Assembly: GCF_003865135.1 (NCBI RefSeq)
Contig: NZ_BHZC01000001.1
Coordinates: 9,238,001-9,302,000 of the forward strand
DNA: 64,000 nt
From: Streptomyces chrestomyceticus JCM 4735
Lineage (GTDB): Bacteria; Actinomycetota; Actinomycetes; Streptomycetales; Streptomycetaceae
Direction of reading: 5' to 3'
Of this stretch, positions 8,049 to 16,567 are shown piece by piece. The notes under the pieces were generated by a model. It did no database searches and was not told the DNA's origin. It saw only the letters and a program-made list of their open reading frames with translations. Made by a program: the position numbers and the translations under genes. Within the stretch, counting starts at the first letter, position 1; the number at the start of each line of letters is the position of its first letter.

Positions 8049-9440
8049 ATGGCCGAATCCACCAGTCTCGACCACCGCACGTCGGACGGGGGCGGGGCGA
8101 CCCTGCGGCCCGGCCGCGTCCTGACACTGGCCTGCCTGGCACACGGCATGATCGTCATCGACACCAGCATCGTGCACGTCGCCGTCCCGGCGATCCGCGA
8201 CAGCCTCCGTGCGAGCCTGCCGACGATGCAGTTCGTCGTCACGTCCTACGTGGTCGTCATCGCCGGCCTGATGCTGGCCGGCTCCGCCGCGGTGAAACGG
8301 TACGGCGCGGTGCCCATGTTCCGGCTCGGCGTCGTGCTGTTCGGGGCGACGTCCGCGCTGTGCGGCCTGGCCCCCAACGGCGCCGTACTCGTCGCCATGC
8401 GGGCCGCGCAAGGACTGGGCGCGGTACTGGTCATGCCCGCCACCCTGGTGATGCTCACCGACACCTACCGCGACCCCGGCCAACGCGCCAAAGCGGTCTC
8501 CATCTGGTCGATGGTCGCGGGCAGCCCGGTCGCCTTCGGGCCCACCCTCGGCGGCGCCCTGGTGGAGTCGGTGGGCTGGCGCAGCATCTTCCTGATCAAC
8601 GTACCCATCGCCCTGACCGTCCTGTGGCTCTCGGCACGGCACATGCCCCGGCACGAACAGCCCGCGCACAGGGAGCCGCAGGACATCCCGGGCCAACTGC
8701 TGTCCGTCGTCTTCCTCGGCGGCCTGGCACTGGCGCTCGCCGAAGGCCAGGACCTGGGCTGGACCCGGCCGCTGCCGGTGGCGGCCGCGGTGATCGCGCT
8801 GATCGCCTTCGCCGTCTTCGTCGCCCGGCAGCGCAGTTACGCCCACCCCATGATCCCGGGAGAGCTGTTCCGGGCGCCGGGATTCCGCAGCTATGTGACG
8901 GTCGGTCTGCTGCTCTTCGTCGGCTACAACGGCCTGATGTTCACCCTGAGCGTCTTCCTCCAGCAGGCGCGCGGATACGACCCGGTCACCGTGGGGCTGT
9001 GCTTCCTGGCCTCCGCCCTGCCCATCACCTTCATGCCCCTGCTCGCCGGACGCTTCGGCACCAAGCTCGGCCCCCGGACGGTACTGGGCGCCGGAATCGC
9101 CCTGTCCCTGCTCGGCGGCGTACTGCTGGCCGTCATCGGCAGCCACGCCCCCCTCGGCACGTGCGCCGGACTGGTCTTCATCGGCCTGGGCTTCGGCCTG
9201 ATGACCGTCCCGCAGATCACCCTGACCATGGCGGCGGCGCCGGCGCACCACTCGGCCATCGCCTCCGGCCTGATGTCGGCGGGCCGCTCCACCGGCTCCC
9301 TGATCGGCGTCGCCCTGCTCGCCGGCCTCCCGGCCGCGACCAGCATCACCGCCCCGGCGGTCGCACTGGTCGCCGTCTACGTACTGATGGCGCTGGCGGC
9401 GGTTGTCGGCGGCCGGGCATTGCCCGCCGAGACCGGGTGA
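8049..9440 (+). CDS. MFS efflux transporter, DHA2 (EmrB/QacA) family
   Basis: This 463-residue multidrug-type exporter is predicted to have about 14 membrane segments. The first helix is LACLAHGMIVIDTSIVHVAV, with the family D-T-S in helix 1. The motif-A-like loop follows helix 2, and the motif-C-like stretch is PVAFGPTLGGALVESVGWR. It faces the biosynthetic operon across a shared 220-base region and has its own strong promoter, so export of the pathway product or self-resistance is the likely role (inference). The start is uncertain between GTG 8034 and ATG 8049, neither with an ideal ribosome site. Confidence 0.9.
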   Translation: MAESTSLDHRTSDGGGATLRPGRVLTLACLAHGMIVIDTSIVHVAVPAIRDSLRASLPTMQFVVTSYVVVIAGLMLAGSAAVKRYGAVPMFRLGVVLFGATSALCGLAPNGAVLVAMRAAQGLGAVLVMPATLVMLTDTYRDPGQRAKAVSIWSMVAGSPVAFGPTLGGALVESVGWRSIFLINVPIALTVLWLSARHMPRHEQPAHREPQDIPGQLLSVVFLGGLALALAEGQDLGWTRPLPVAAAVIALIAFAVFVARQRSYAHPMIPGELFRAPGFRSYVTVGLLLFVGYNGLMFTLSVFLQQARGYDPVTVGLCFLASALPITFMPLLAGRFGTKLGPRTVLGAGIALSLLGGVLLAVIGSHAPLGTCAGLVFIGLGFGLMTVPQITLTMAAAPAHHSAIASGLMSAGRSTGSLIGVALLAGLPAATSITAPAVALVAVYVLMALAAVVGGRALPAETG

Positions 9441-9450
9441 CGGAGGCGGC

Positions 9451-9522
9451 GGCCGGACTGCGCCTGTCGGCATCGGTTGACGGGGGCGCTGGCCGGTCTG
9501 CGCCTGCCGACATCGGTTGACA
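9451..9522 (+). repeat. Two-copy imperfect direct repeat, period 40
   Basis: Two 32-base copies (9451-9482 and 9491-9522) share ggccgg, ctgcgcctg and catcggttgac with a few substitutions. They lie just past the stop of the MFS gene, before the hairpin at 9549. They could be a duplicated regulator site or a recent slippage duplication. Confidence 0.6.
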
Positions 9523-9548
9523 GGGCGGTGGTCGGGCCGCGGCCGTCG

Positions 9549-9583
9549 GCGCTGCCTGACGGGTCCTCGCCATCAGGCAGCGC
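9549..9583 (+). terminator. Perfect 11-bp hairpin after the MFS gene
   Basis: GCGCTGCCTGA (9549-9559) pairs perfectly with TCAGGCAGCGC (9573-9583) around a 13-base loop. There is no T-tract, as is usual in Streptomyces terminators. It probably separates transcription of the pump from the CAR gene. Confidence 0.65.
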
Positions 9584-9690
9584 TTCGGCGCGTCCCCGCT
9601 CCTCAACCACCCCTCGTTCCCAATCGCTTCCCGCATTCCTTCCTTTGCCCCGTTCCTCCGCTCTCCCGCTTCTGCGCACTCTTCCCACAT
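9584..9690 (+). other. Pyrimidine-rich leader before the CAR gene
   Basis: About 100 bases between the hairpin and the CAR ribosome site are strongly C/T rich on the plus strand. I see no open frame or clear -10/-35 pair. GGAG at 9692-9695 is the ribosome site. The tract may be the untranslated leader of the CAR mRNA. Confidence 0.45.
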
Positions 9691-9700
9691 CGGAGTACTC

Positions 9701-12700
9701 ATGCCGGAGCCTCAGGCAGACCACGACGTCGCGTCCAGGATCGCGGCGCTGTACGCGAGCGACCCGCAGTTCGCCCGGGCCGCCCCCGACCCCGACGTCG
9801 CCGACGCCATCAGCCGACACGACAGCCTCACCGGCGCCATCGCGGCCGCCATGCACGGATACGCGGACCGCCCGGCCCTCGCCCGCCGGGCCGAACACCT
9901 CGTCCGCGACCCCGTCACCGGCCGCCGTACCCGCGAACTGCTGCCCGCCTTCGAGACGGTGTCCTACGCCGGACTGTGGCAGCGGGTCGGCCACCTCGCG
10001 ACAGCCTGGACCGACGGCAACGCCTCAGGCACCAGCGCCCTGCGCCCCGGAGACTTCGTCGCCACCCTGGGCTTCACCGGCCTGGACTACACCACCATCG
10101 ACCTGGCCTGCATGCACCTGGGAGCGGTGTCGGTGCCGCTGCCCACCGGCGCGCCCGCCGTACGGCTGGCGCCGGTCCTCGCCGAGACCCTGCCCCGCGT
10201 CCTCGCCGCGGACATCGGCTCGATCGAGGCCGCCGTCGACGCCGTCCTGGCCTGCGACTCCATCGAGCGGCTGGTGGTCTTCGACTGCGATCCGCGGGTG
10301 GAGGACCACCGGGAAGCCTTCGAGGCGGCCGGCGCCGCGCTGAGCGGCCGGGCCGAGGTGGCTCTGCTCCAGGACGACTTGGACCGGGGCGCTCAGCTTC
10401 CGCCCGCGCAGCCGTACGAGGACGACGACCCGGACCGGCTGGTCAGCCTGATCTACACCTCCGGAAGCACGGGCACCCCCAAGGGCGCGATCTACACCGC
10501 CGCCATGCTCACGAGGATGTGGCACAACGCGCGCGGCGGCCTCAACGCCGGTGGCGCCGGCGGCAATCCGGTGTTCGTGGTGCACTACATGCCGATGAGC
10601 CACGTCAACGGCCGCGCCTGGCTGATCAACGGCCTCGCCTGCGGCGGCACCGGCTACTTCACCGCCCGCGGCGACATGTCGACCCTGTTCGACGACATCC
10701 GCCTGGCCCGGCCCACGGCACTGAGCCTCGTACCGAGAATCTGCGACATGGTGCACCAGCGCCATCTGCTCGAAGCCGACCGCATCGGCCGGACCGGCGT
10801 CCCGCGCCCCGAGGCGGAGGCCGCCGCGTCCGTCCAGGTCCGCGACGGCATGCTCGGCGGCCGTATCGTCACTGCACTGTGCGGCAGCGCCCCGCTGTCC
10901 GAGGCGATGCACACCTTCACCGCCGCCCTCCTCGGCACACCGATCGTCGACTGCTACGGATCGACGGAGACGACCCGGGCCATCGTCGTGGACCAGCAAC
11001 TGCGCCGCCCGCCGGTGACCGACTACCGGCTGGCCGACGTACCCGAACTGGGATACTTCACCACCGACAAGCCGCACCCCCGAGGCGAGCTGCGGGTCAA
11101 GTCGATCGGACTGTTCCCCGGGTACTACAAACAGCCCGAGGTCACCGCCCGCGCCTTCGACGAGGACGGTTTCTACCGCACGGGCGACGTCTTCGCCGAG
11201 ACCGCGCCCGGCCGCCTGGTCTACGTCGACCGCATCAACAACGTCGTCAAGCTCTCCCAGGGCGAGTTCGTCACCGTCGCCGCGCTGGAGGCGCTGTACG
11301 CGACCAGCCCGGACATCGCGCAGATCTACGTGTACGGCAGCAGCGAGCAGGCGTTCCTGCTGGCCGTGGTGGTCCCCGACGCGCAGCGCCTGAACGAGGC
11401 GGACGACGCCACCGTACGCGGGCGCGTCCTGGACTCGATGCGTGAACTCGCGCACGGCGCGGGCCTGCACGCCTGGGAGATCCCGCACGACGTCATCGTG
11501 GAACGGGAGCCGTTCACCGTCGCCAACGGTCTGCTGTCGGGAGCCGGCAAACACCTGCGTCCCGCCCTCAAGGAGCACTACGGGCCCCGGCTGGAGCAGT
11601 TGTACGCGGACATCGCGACCGGCCGGGCAGGCCAGGTCGCGGCGCTCAGAGCGGCCGGCTCAGAGGTCACACCCCTCCAGGCGGTGCTCACCGCGGCCCA
11701 GATCACCCTCGGCTGCCCGTCCTCGCTGATCCGGGCCGAGACCGCCTTCACCGACCTGGGCGGTGACTCCCTGTCGGCCCACACCTTCTCGACCGTCCTC
11801 GAACAGATAGCCGACGTGGAGGTGCCCATCCAGGTCATCCTCCAGCCCTCCTCGACACTGGCCCGCATCGCCGACCACCTCGACGGGGCGCACCTCGCCC
11901 AGGAGCCCCGCCCCACCTTCGCCTCGGTGCACGGCCGCGACGCCCGCGAGGTCGCGGCCCGCGACCTGACACTCGACCGCTTCATGGACGAACGGCTCCT
12001 GACCCGGCCACCGGCCCAGGCGCCACTTCCCACCGCCGGCCCCGCCCACAACGTCCTGCTCACCGGAGCCACCGGCTACCTGGGACGCTTCCTGGCCGTC
12101 GAATGGCTGCGGCGTGTCGCCGCGACGGGCGGGCGCCTGACCTGCCTCGTCCGGGCCGCCGACGACGAGGCCGCACACCAGCGCGTACGGGAATGCCTGC
12201 GCGCTGCGGCGGCCGACCAGCCCGACTGGTTCGACGACGTCGCCGTACAGCATCTGACGGTCCTGGCCGCCGACGTGTCGGCACCGCGACTGGGACTGGC
12301 GGAGCCGGTCCGGCAGACACTGGCCGACGAGACCGACCAGATCGTGCACGCCGCCGCACTGGTCAACCATGTCCTGCCGTACCACCGGCTGTTCACCCCC
12401 AACGTCACCGCCACGGCGCAGCTCATCGAGCTGGCGCTCACCCGCCGCGTCAAACGGTTCGCCTACGTCTCGACGGTGGCCGCCGCGATGCTGCCGGACG
12501 GCTCGTTCCTCGACGAGACCGCCGACGTCCGTACGGCGTGCCCCGTCCGGCAACTGGACGACTCCGACGCGAACGGCTACGCCACCAGCAAGTGGGCCGG
12601 CGAAGTCCTGCTGCGCCAGGCACACGAGGCGACGGGCCTGCCGGTCACCGTCCTGCGGCCGGACATGATCCTGGCCCACAGCCGCCTGCCCGGCCAGTTG

Positions 12701-13234
12701 AACCTGACCGACCGCTTCACCCGGCTGCTCCTCAGCGTCATCACCACCGGCATGGCGCCGTACTCCTTCTACCGGCTCGGCCCGGACGGCCGCCGCGGAC
12801 GGGCGCACTACAGCGGCCTGCCGGTCGACTTCACCGCCGCCGCGATCACCTCCCTCACCGCCGACAACACGCACGACCACGTCACCTACAACACGGTCAA
12901 CACCCACGACGACGGCATTTCCCTGGACGAGTTCGTGGACTGGCTGATCGCCGCGGGCCACCCGATCACCCGGTTCGACGACCACCGCCAGTGGCACCAG
13001 CGCACCGAGGCGGCCCTGCGCGGCCTGCCCGAACACCAACGGCGCCTGTCACTGCTCCCGTTGATGCAGGCGTACGCCCGGCCGGGGGAGTCGCGACCGG
13101 GCTCGGCGGTACCGGCCGCACGGTTCACCGCGGCGGTCGCCAGGCTGGGCGTGGGCGGGGGAGCCGTACCGTCGCTCTCGCCCGAATTCATCACCAAGTG
13201 CGTAGCCGACCTGAAGCTGCATGACCTTCTCTGA
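9701..13234 (+). CDS. car: Carboxylic acid reductase (adenylation-thiolation-reductase), copy 1
   Basis: This 1177-residue protein has the full CAR layout. An ANL adenylation domain carries YTSGSTGTPKG near residue 253. A carrier domain has LGGDSLSAH near 686, whose serine takes phosphopantetheine. A thioester reductase domain has LLTGATGYLGR near 785 and the catalytic YATSKWAGE near 960. CARs reduce a carboxylic acid to the aldehyde using ATP and NADPH. A phosphopantetheinyl transferase is needed but is not in the window. The length is normal for the family (about 1150-1200). GGAG six bases before the ATG fixes the start. Lying beside the leftward biosynthetic operon and a pump, it may release the product as an aldehyde. 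Confidence 0.93.
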   Translation: MPEPQADHDVASRIAALYASDPQFARAAPDPDVADAISRHDSLTGAIAAAMHGYADRPALARRAEHLVRDPVTGRRTRELLPAFETVSYAGLWQRVGHLATAWTDGNASGTSALRPGDFVATLGFTGLDYTTIDLACMHLGAVSVPLPTGAPAVRLAPVLAETLPRVLAADIGSIEAAVDAVLACDSIERLVVFDCDPRVEDHREAFEAAGAALSGRAEVALLQDDLDRGAQLPPAQPYEDDDPDRLVSLIYTSGSTGTPKGAIYTAAMLTRMWHNARGGLNAGGAGGNPVFVVHYMPMSHVNGRAWLINGLACGGTGYFTARGDMSTLFDDIRLARPTALSLVPRICDMVHQRHLLEADRIGRTGVPRPEAEAAASVQVRDGMLGGRIVTALCGSAPLSEAMHTFTAALLGTPIVDCYGSTETTRAIVVDQQLRRPPVTDYRLADVPELGYFTTDKPHPRGELRVKSIGLFPGYYKQPEVTARAFDEDGFYRTGDVFAETAPGRLVYVDRINNVVKLSQGEFVTVAALEALYATSPDIAQIYVYGSSEQAFLLAVVVPDAQRLNEADDATVRGRVLDSMRELAHGAGLHAWEIPHDVIVEREPFTVANGLLSGAGKHLRPALKEHYGPRLEQLYADIATGRAGQVAALRAAGSEVTPLQAVLTAAQITLGCPSSLIRAETAFTDLGGDSLSAHTFSTVLEQIADVEVPIQVILQPSSTLARIADHLDGAHLAQEPRPTFASVHGRDAREVAARDLTLDRFMDERLLTRPPAQAPLPTAGPAHNVLLTGATGYLGRFLAVEWLRRVAATGGRLTCLVRAADDEAAHQRVRECLRAAAADQPDWFDDVAVQHLTVLAADVSAPRLGLAEPVRQTLADETDQIVHAAALVNHVLPYHRLFTPNVTATAQLIELALTRRVKRFAYVSTVAAAMLPDGSFLDETADVRTACPVRQLDDSDANGYATSKWAGEVLLRQAHEATGLPVTVLRPDMILAHSRLPGQLNLTDRFTRLLLSVITTGMAPYSFYRLGPDGRRGRAHYSGLPVDFTAAAITSLTADNTHDHVTYNTVNTHDDGISLDEFVDWLIAAGHPITRFDDHRQWHQRTEAALRGLPEHQRRLSLLPLMQAYARPGESRPGSAVPAARFTAAVARLGVGGGAVPSLSPEFITKCVADLKLHDLL

Positions 13235-13259
13235 CCCCGGGGAACTGCCGCACCTGTTT

Positions 13260-13291
13260 GGCCCCGTCCACAGCCAACCGTGGGCGGGGCC
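13260..13291 (+). terminator. 12-bp hairpin terminator after CAR 1
   Basis: GGCCCCGTCCAC (13260-13271) pairs with GTGGGCGGGGCC (13280-13291), with one T-G wobble and an 8-base loop. It sits between the CAR stop and the convergent LLM gene and could serve both strands. Confidence 0.7.
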
Positions 13292-13327
13292 GAACAGGCT
13301 CCGGAAGCCGTATGGCAGGTCAGGCTC

Positions 13328-14287
13328 TCAACTGCGCGAATCGCACGGATCGCACGCATTGCGTGCATTGCGCGCGGGCGCAATCTCCTCGATGACATGC
13401 CGCCCGGTGGCGAAGAACCCGGACTCACGCGGGTAATGCACCACGACCTCGGTGAAACCCAGCTCGGCACACCGACCCGCGATGTCCTCGAAAGCCTGTG
13501 CCGACTCCATCGTCGGCAGCAGCGAGAACCCGGTCAGCAGCGTCCGCCCCAAGGTCTTCGGATCACGCCCCTCGCGCTCGCACGCCGCTTCGAGCTGCTC
13601 CATCCGACGGGCCAGCACCGACCACGTCCAGGCAGCGGTCCGCTCCTGCCGCGGCACGTCTCCCTGGTCGGTGACGACCCACGACGCGCCGTGGCGCGCG
13701 ACGGTCCGCATGCCCAGCGGACCGTTCGCCGCCAGCGCGAAAGGCACCCGGGGCCGCTGTACGCACCCCGGCTCCAGCCGCGCGTCGACCGCCTCGTAAT
13801 AGCGGCCGAGGTAGGTGGTGTGCTTGCGCCCGTCGGGCGCCCCCGTCAGCAGCCGGTCCAGCAACTCGACCGACTCGCGGTAACGGCCCCCGCGTTCCTG
13901 CACCGACCAGCCCTTGCCCCGCTCACCCTGGCCGAGCACACAGGCATCGGCATCGGGCGAACCCGCACCGAAACCGAGCACGAACCGGCCCTCACTGATG
14001 GCGTCCAGCGTGATGACATCGTGCGCGAGCGGCACCGGGTGCCGGTAGTTCGGCGACGTCACCAACGTACCGATCCTGATCCGCGAGGTGACTCCGGCAG
14101 CGGCCGCCAACGTCGGCATCGCGCCGTACCAGGCACTGTCCGGCAACCCCGCCCAGGTGATGTGGTCATAGCTGTAGGCGGCGTGAAAGCCCAGCTCCTC
14201 GGCGTGCCTCCAGGTCGCGGCCGCCTCCCGGAACGGACGGTCGGGCAGGATACAGACGCTGATGCGCACAACTGACTCCAGATTCAT
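13328..14287 (-). CDS. LLM-class flavin/F420-dependent oxidoreductase
   Basis: This 319-residue luciferase-like TIM-barrel protein is typical of actinobacterial F420-dependent reductases. Recognisable blocks are AEELGFHAAYSYDHITWAG, the strand RIRIGTLVTSPNYRHPVPLAHD, and ISEGRFVLGFGAGSPDAD, the family's GR..LGxGxG region. The start ATG at 14287 has GGAG eight bases upstream. The frame extends upstream without a better start. It is convergent with CAR 1 across a shared terminator, so co-function with CAR or the biosynthetic operon is possible but unproven. Cofactor choice (F420 or FMN) cannot be told from the sequence. The C-terminal tail is short of conserved motifs. Confidence 0.88.
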   Translation of the reverse strand: MNLESVVRISVCILPDRPFREAAATWRHAEELGFHAAYSYDHITWAGLPDSAWYGAMPTLAAAAGVTSRIRIGTLVTSPNYRHPVPLAHDVITLDAISEGRFVLGFGAGSPDADACVLGQGERGKGWSVQERGGRYRESVELLDRLLTGAPDGRKHTTYLGRYYEAVDARLEPGCVQRPRVPFALAANGPLGMRTVARHGASWVVTDQGDVPRQERTAAWTWSVLARRMEQLEAACEREGRDPKTLGRTLLTGFSLLPTMESAQAFEDIAGRCAELGFTEVVVHYPRESGFFATGRHVIEEIAPARNARNACDPCDSRS

Positions 14288-14528
14288 CGGTGCCGCTCCG
14301 CCCCGGCACCCACCGGCGAACGAAGCCCTCCGGCCCGAGCCGCACCGGCCGGCCACAGCGGCGCCACCCACCAGGCAGCCCCCGCCCGCCCACCACTGCC
14401 CCAGGCCCGAACCCGACAGTACTGATCAGCCACCCCGGCGCGCAGTCAGGAGACCTCTAGACCCCACCCTCGAATACGGCCAATGCGACACCCGGCACCC
14501 GCCCGGACCAACTCCACCGGCCTGCACG

Positions 14529-14720
14529 TCAGACAAGCCGTATGCCCCGGCCGTACCAGGCGGCGACGGCCCGCTTGTACCCGTCCGGCATGGTCAGCCC
14601 CGGCACCGCGCCCATGGAGAACAGGCCCAGCCGCTCGTGCTCGTGACTGACGACGGGCGGCCGTTCGGGAGTCAGCACGGTGCAGCCGTACGTCACGATC
14701 AGCACGCGGCGCCCGACCAC
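14529..14720 (-). pseudogene. C-terminal remnant of a Nudix hydrolase
   Basis: The 63-residue frame contains VLIVTYGCTVLTPERPP, SHEHERLGLFS and LTMPDGYKRAVAAWYG, which match the C-terminal half of MutT/Nudix proteins common in Streptomyces. The catalytic Nudix box (Gx5Ex7REUxEExGU) should lie upstream at 14721-14900, but no frame there carries it. It is therefore read as a broken gene. A small intact protein is possible but unlikely. Confidence 0.6.
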
Positions 14721-14922
14721 GTGCGCGTCAAACGCGACACCTTTTCACGGAAACGGGCCACAGCGGCGATGTGTACGTCATGACGGTCCCCGTCCTGCGG
14801 TGTGGGTCTGCCCAGCGGAACGTAGCAGCCTGCCAGCGGCCCAGGAACGATCCAGCGGCCCGCACGGCGGACATGACGTGTCGCCGTGCGGGCCGCTGGC
14901 CGTATGACCGGGGGAGAGCCGG

Positions 14923-16476
14923 TCAGGAAGTGGTGGCCGACCACATGAGCGGGCCGCTGGTCAGGGGGCCCGTGCCGTTGCCGGTGTAGAGGCGCAGGTC
15001 GCCGTTGGCGCGGTGGGCGGCGATGTCGGTCTTGCCGTCGCCGTTGAAGTCGCCGCCGAGGACGGAACGCATGTAGCCCCACGTCTTGTCGTGCCAGAGG
15101 TCGGCGGCACGGGTGACGGTGCCCTGGGCGTTGCCGGTGTAGAGGCGGAGCGCGCCGTCGTAGGCGATCGCGGCGATGTCGTCCCGGCCGTCACCGTTGA
15201 AGTCGCCGGAGGCCATGCGCTTCATGCCGTCCCAGGTCTTGTCGGGCCACAGGTCGCGCTTGGCGTTGACGAGGGTGCCGTCGGGGTTGGTGATGTAGGC
15301 GTGCAGCGAGCCGTCGCCCCACACGGCGGCCAGGCCGTCGCGGCCGGAGGAGTCGGAGCGGTAGCGCACGATCTGCTTCATCGTGCCCCAGGAGGTGTCG
15401 TGCCACAGGGGGCGGCGCGGGTTCAGGAGACCGTCGCCGGAGCCGGTGTGCAGGAAGAGCTGCCCGTCGCCGCGGAGGGCGATCAGGTCGGCCTTGCCGT
15501 CGCCGTTGAAGTCACCTCCGATGATCTGCGTATAGTTCTTCCAGGTGCCGTCGTGGGCCCACAGCTCGCGGCCGTACCGCAGGGTGCCGTCCGGCTTGGC
15601 GTAGAAGGCGTGCAGGTTTCCGTCGTTCAGGACGGCGGCGATGTCGGTGCGGCCGTCGCCGTCGAAGTCGGCGGACGCGATGACGTCGCTGACGTCCGGG
15701 ACCTTCGTGGTCAGCCGTACCGTCTGGATCCAGTCGGCGATGTCGTCCGCACGGGACGCGACGGCACCGTCGCGGGCCTCGTCCTCATGACCGAAGCAGC
15801 CCTTGAACCACGACCGGTTGTTGACCCCGACGAGCTCGTACCGGCCGCCGCTCTCGCGCCATACGGGGGCACCGGCGTCCCCCTCACAGACGGCCGCCGC
15901 GTCGTCCTTGCCGGCGAGGTCGATGGTGGTGTCCGCCACGCTGCGCGCGGTGAAGCGCCCGTAGTGCAGGCGGTCGGGCACCCATTCGTCCTTGGTACGG
16001 CCGAAACCGCTGACGGAGACGTCCTCGTTCTGCGACAGCTTCTTGGCCGGGACGCCGGCCGGCGCGACACCGGTGACCGGCTGCGCGAGCCTGGCCATGA
16101 CCAGGTCACGGTCGCCGCGCGGGACGAGCTGTTCGACCGTCGTGACCGTGCCGCCGTCCGTCCGGGAGAGGTCGGCGCGCCCCACGGTCGCGGTGGTCTT
16201 CAGCTTCGGCGCCCCGGCCGTGAGCTGTGCGTACTGGGCGGGGTCGTCGGTGAAGCAACTGGCGGCGGTGACCAGCCACAGTTCGTCGACGAGTGTGGCC
16301 GTGCAACTGCGCTTGCCGTCGCCGATGTCCAGCTTCACGGTGGACGGGTAGGAGCCGTCCTGGGCGGCCGGTCCCACGACCGCGTCGGCGGGTCCCGCGG
16401 TCAGCAGGACCGCGGCCATGGCGGCAGCGGATATCCCGGCGGTGAGACCGGCGCGGGAGGAGCGTCTGGAAGACAT
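14923..16476 (-). CDS. Secreted trypsin-like protein with FG-GAP repeats, catalytically degenerate
   Basis: This 517-residue exported protein begins with a twin-Arg-containing signal region (SSRRSSRAG, then a hydrophobic stretch to about residue 32). A chymotrypsin-fold domain spans about 34-250. At the catalytic positions Ser73 replaces the His (LVTAASCF), Asp124 is kept (RDLVMARL) and Ala201 replaces the nucleophile (CEGDAGAPVW). It should therefore bind rather than cleave. Residues 260-517 form FG-GAP/VCBS repeats with calcium-loop motifs such as DFDGDGRTD, DFNGDGKAD and DFNGDGRDD. These repeats are found in extracellular adhesins and hydrolases. The start ATG at 16476 follows GAAAGAAC. 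Its neighbour upstream has a similar repeat half. Role: extracellular binding (inference). Confidence 0.85.
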   Translation of the reverse strand: MSSRRSSRAGLTAGISAAAMAAVLLTAGPADAVVGPAAQDGSYPSTVKLDIGDGKRSCTATLVDELWLVTAASCFTDDPAQYAQLTAGAPKLKTTATVGRADLSRTDGGTVTTVEQLVPRGDRDLVMARLAQPVTGVAPAGVPAKKLSQNEDVSVSGFGRTKDEWVPDRLHYGRFTARSVADTTIDLAGKDDAAAVCEGDAGAPVWRESGGRYELVGVNNRSWFKGCFGHEDEARDGAVASRADDIADWIQTVRLTTKVPDVSDVIASADFDGDGRTDIAAVLNDGNLHAFYAKPDGTLRYGRELWAHDGTWKNYTQIIGGDFNGDGKADLIALRGDGQLFLHTGSGDGLLNPRRPLWHDTSWGTMKQIVRYRSDSSGRDGLAAVWGDGSLHAYITNPDGTLVNAKRDLWPDKTWDGMKRMASGDFNGDGRDDIAAIAYDGALRLYTGNAQGTVTRAADLWHDKTWGYMRSVLGGDFNGDGKTDIAAHRANGDLRLYTGNGTGPLTSGPLMWSATTS

Positions 16477-16567
16477 CACGTTCTTTCGGTTCAGTTCGGT
16501 TCGGTATTGCTGTGTGCGGGGATGGAATGGTCTTCGGAGGCGGCAGCGTGCCGGAAACCGGCCGGCC

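Noticed and set aside
7962..9473. A 503-codon minus-strand frame opposite the MFS gene
   Set aside because: The translation is Gly/Gln/Asp/Arg-rich with no family motif. The opposite frame has clear membrane helices and a promoter and is the real gene.
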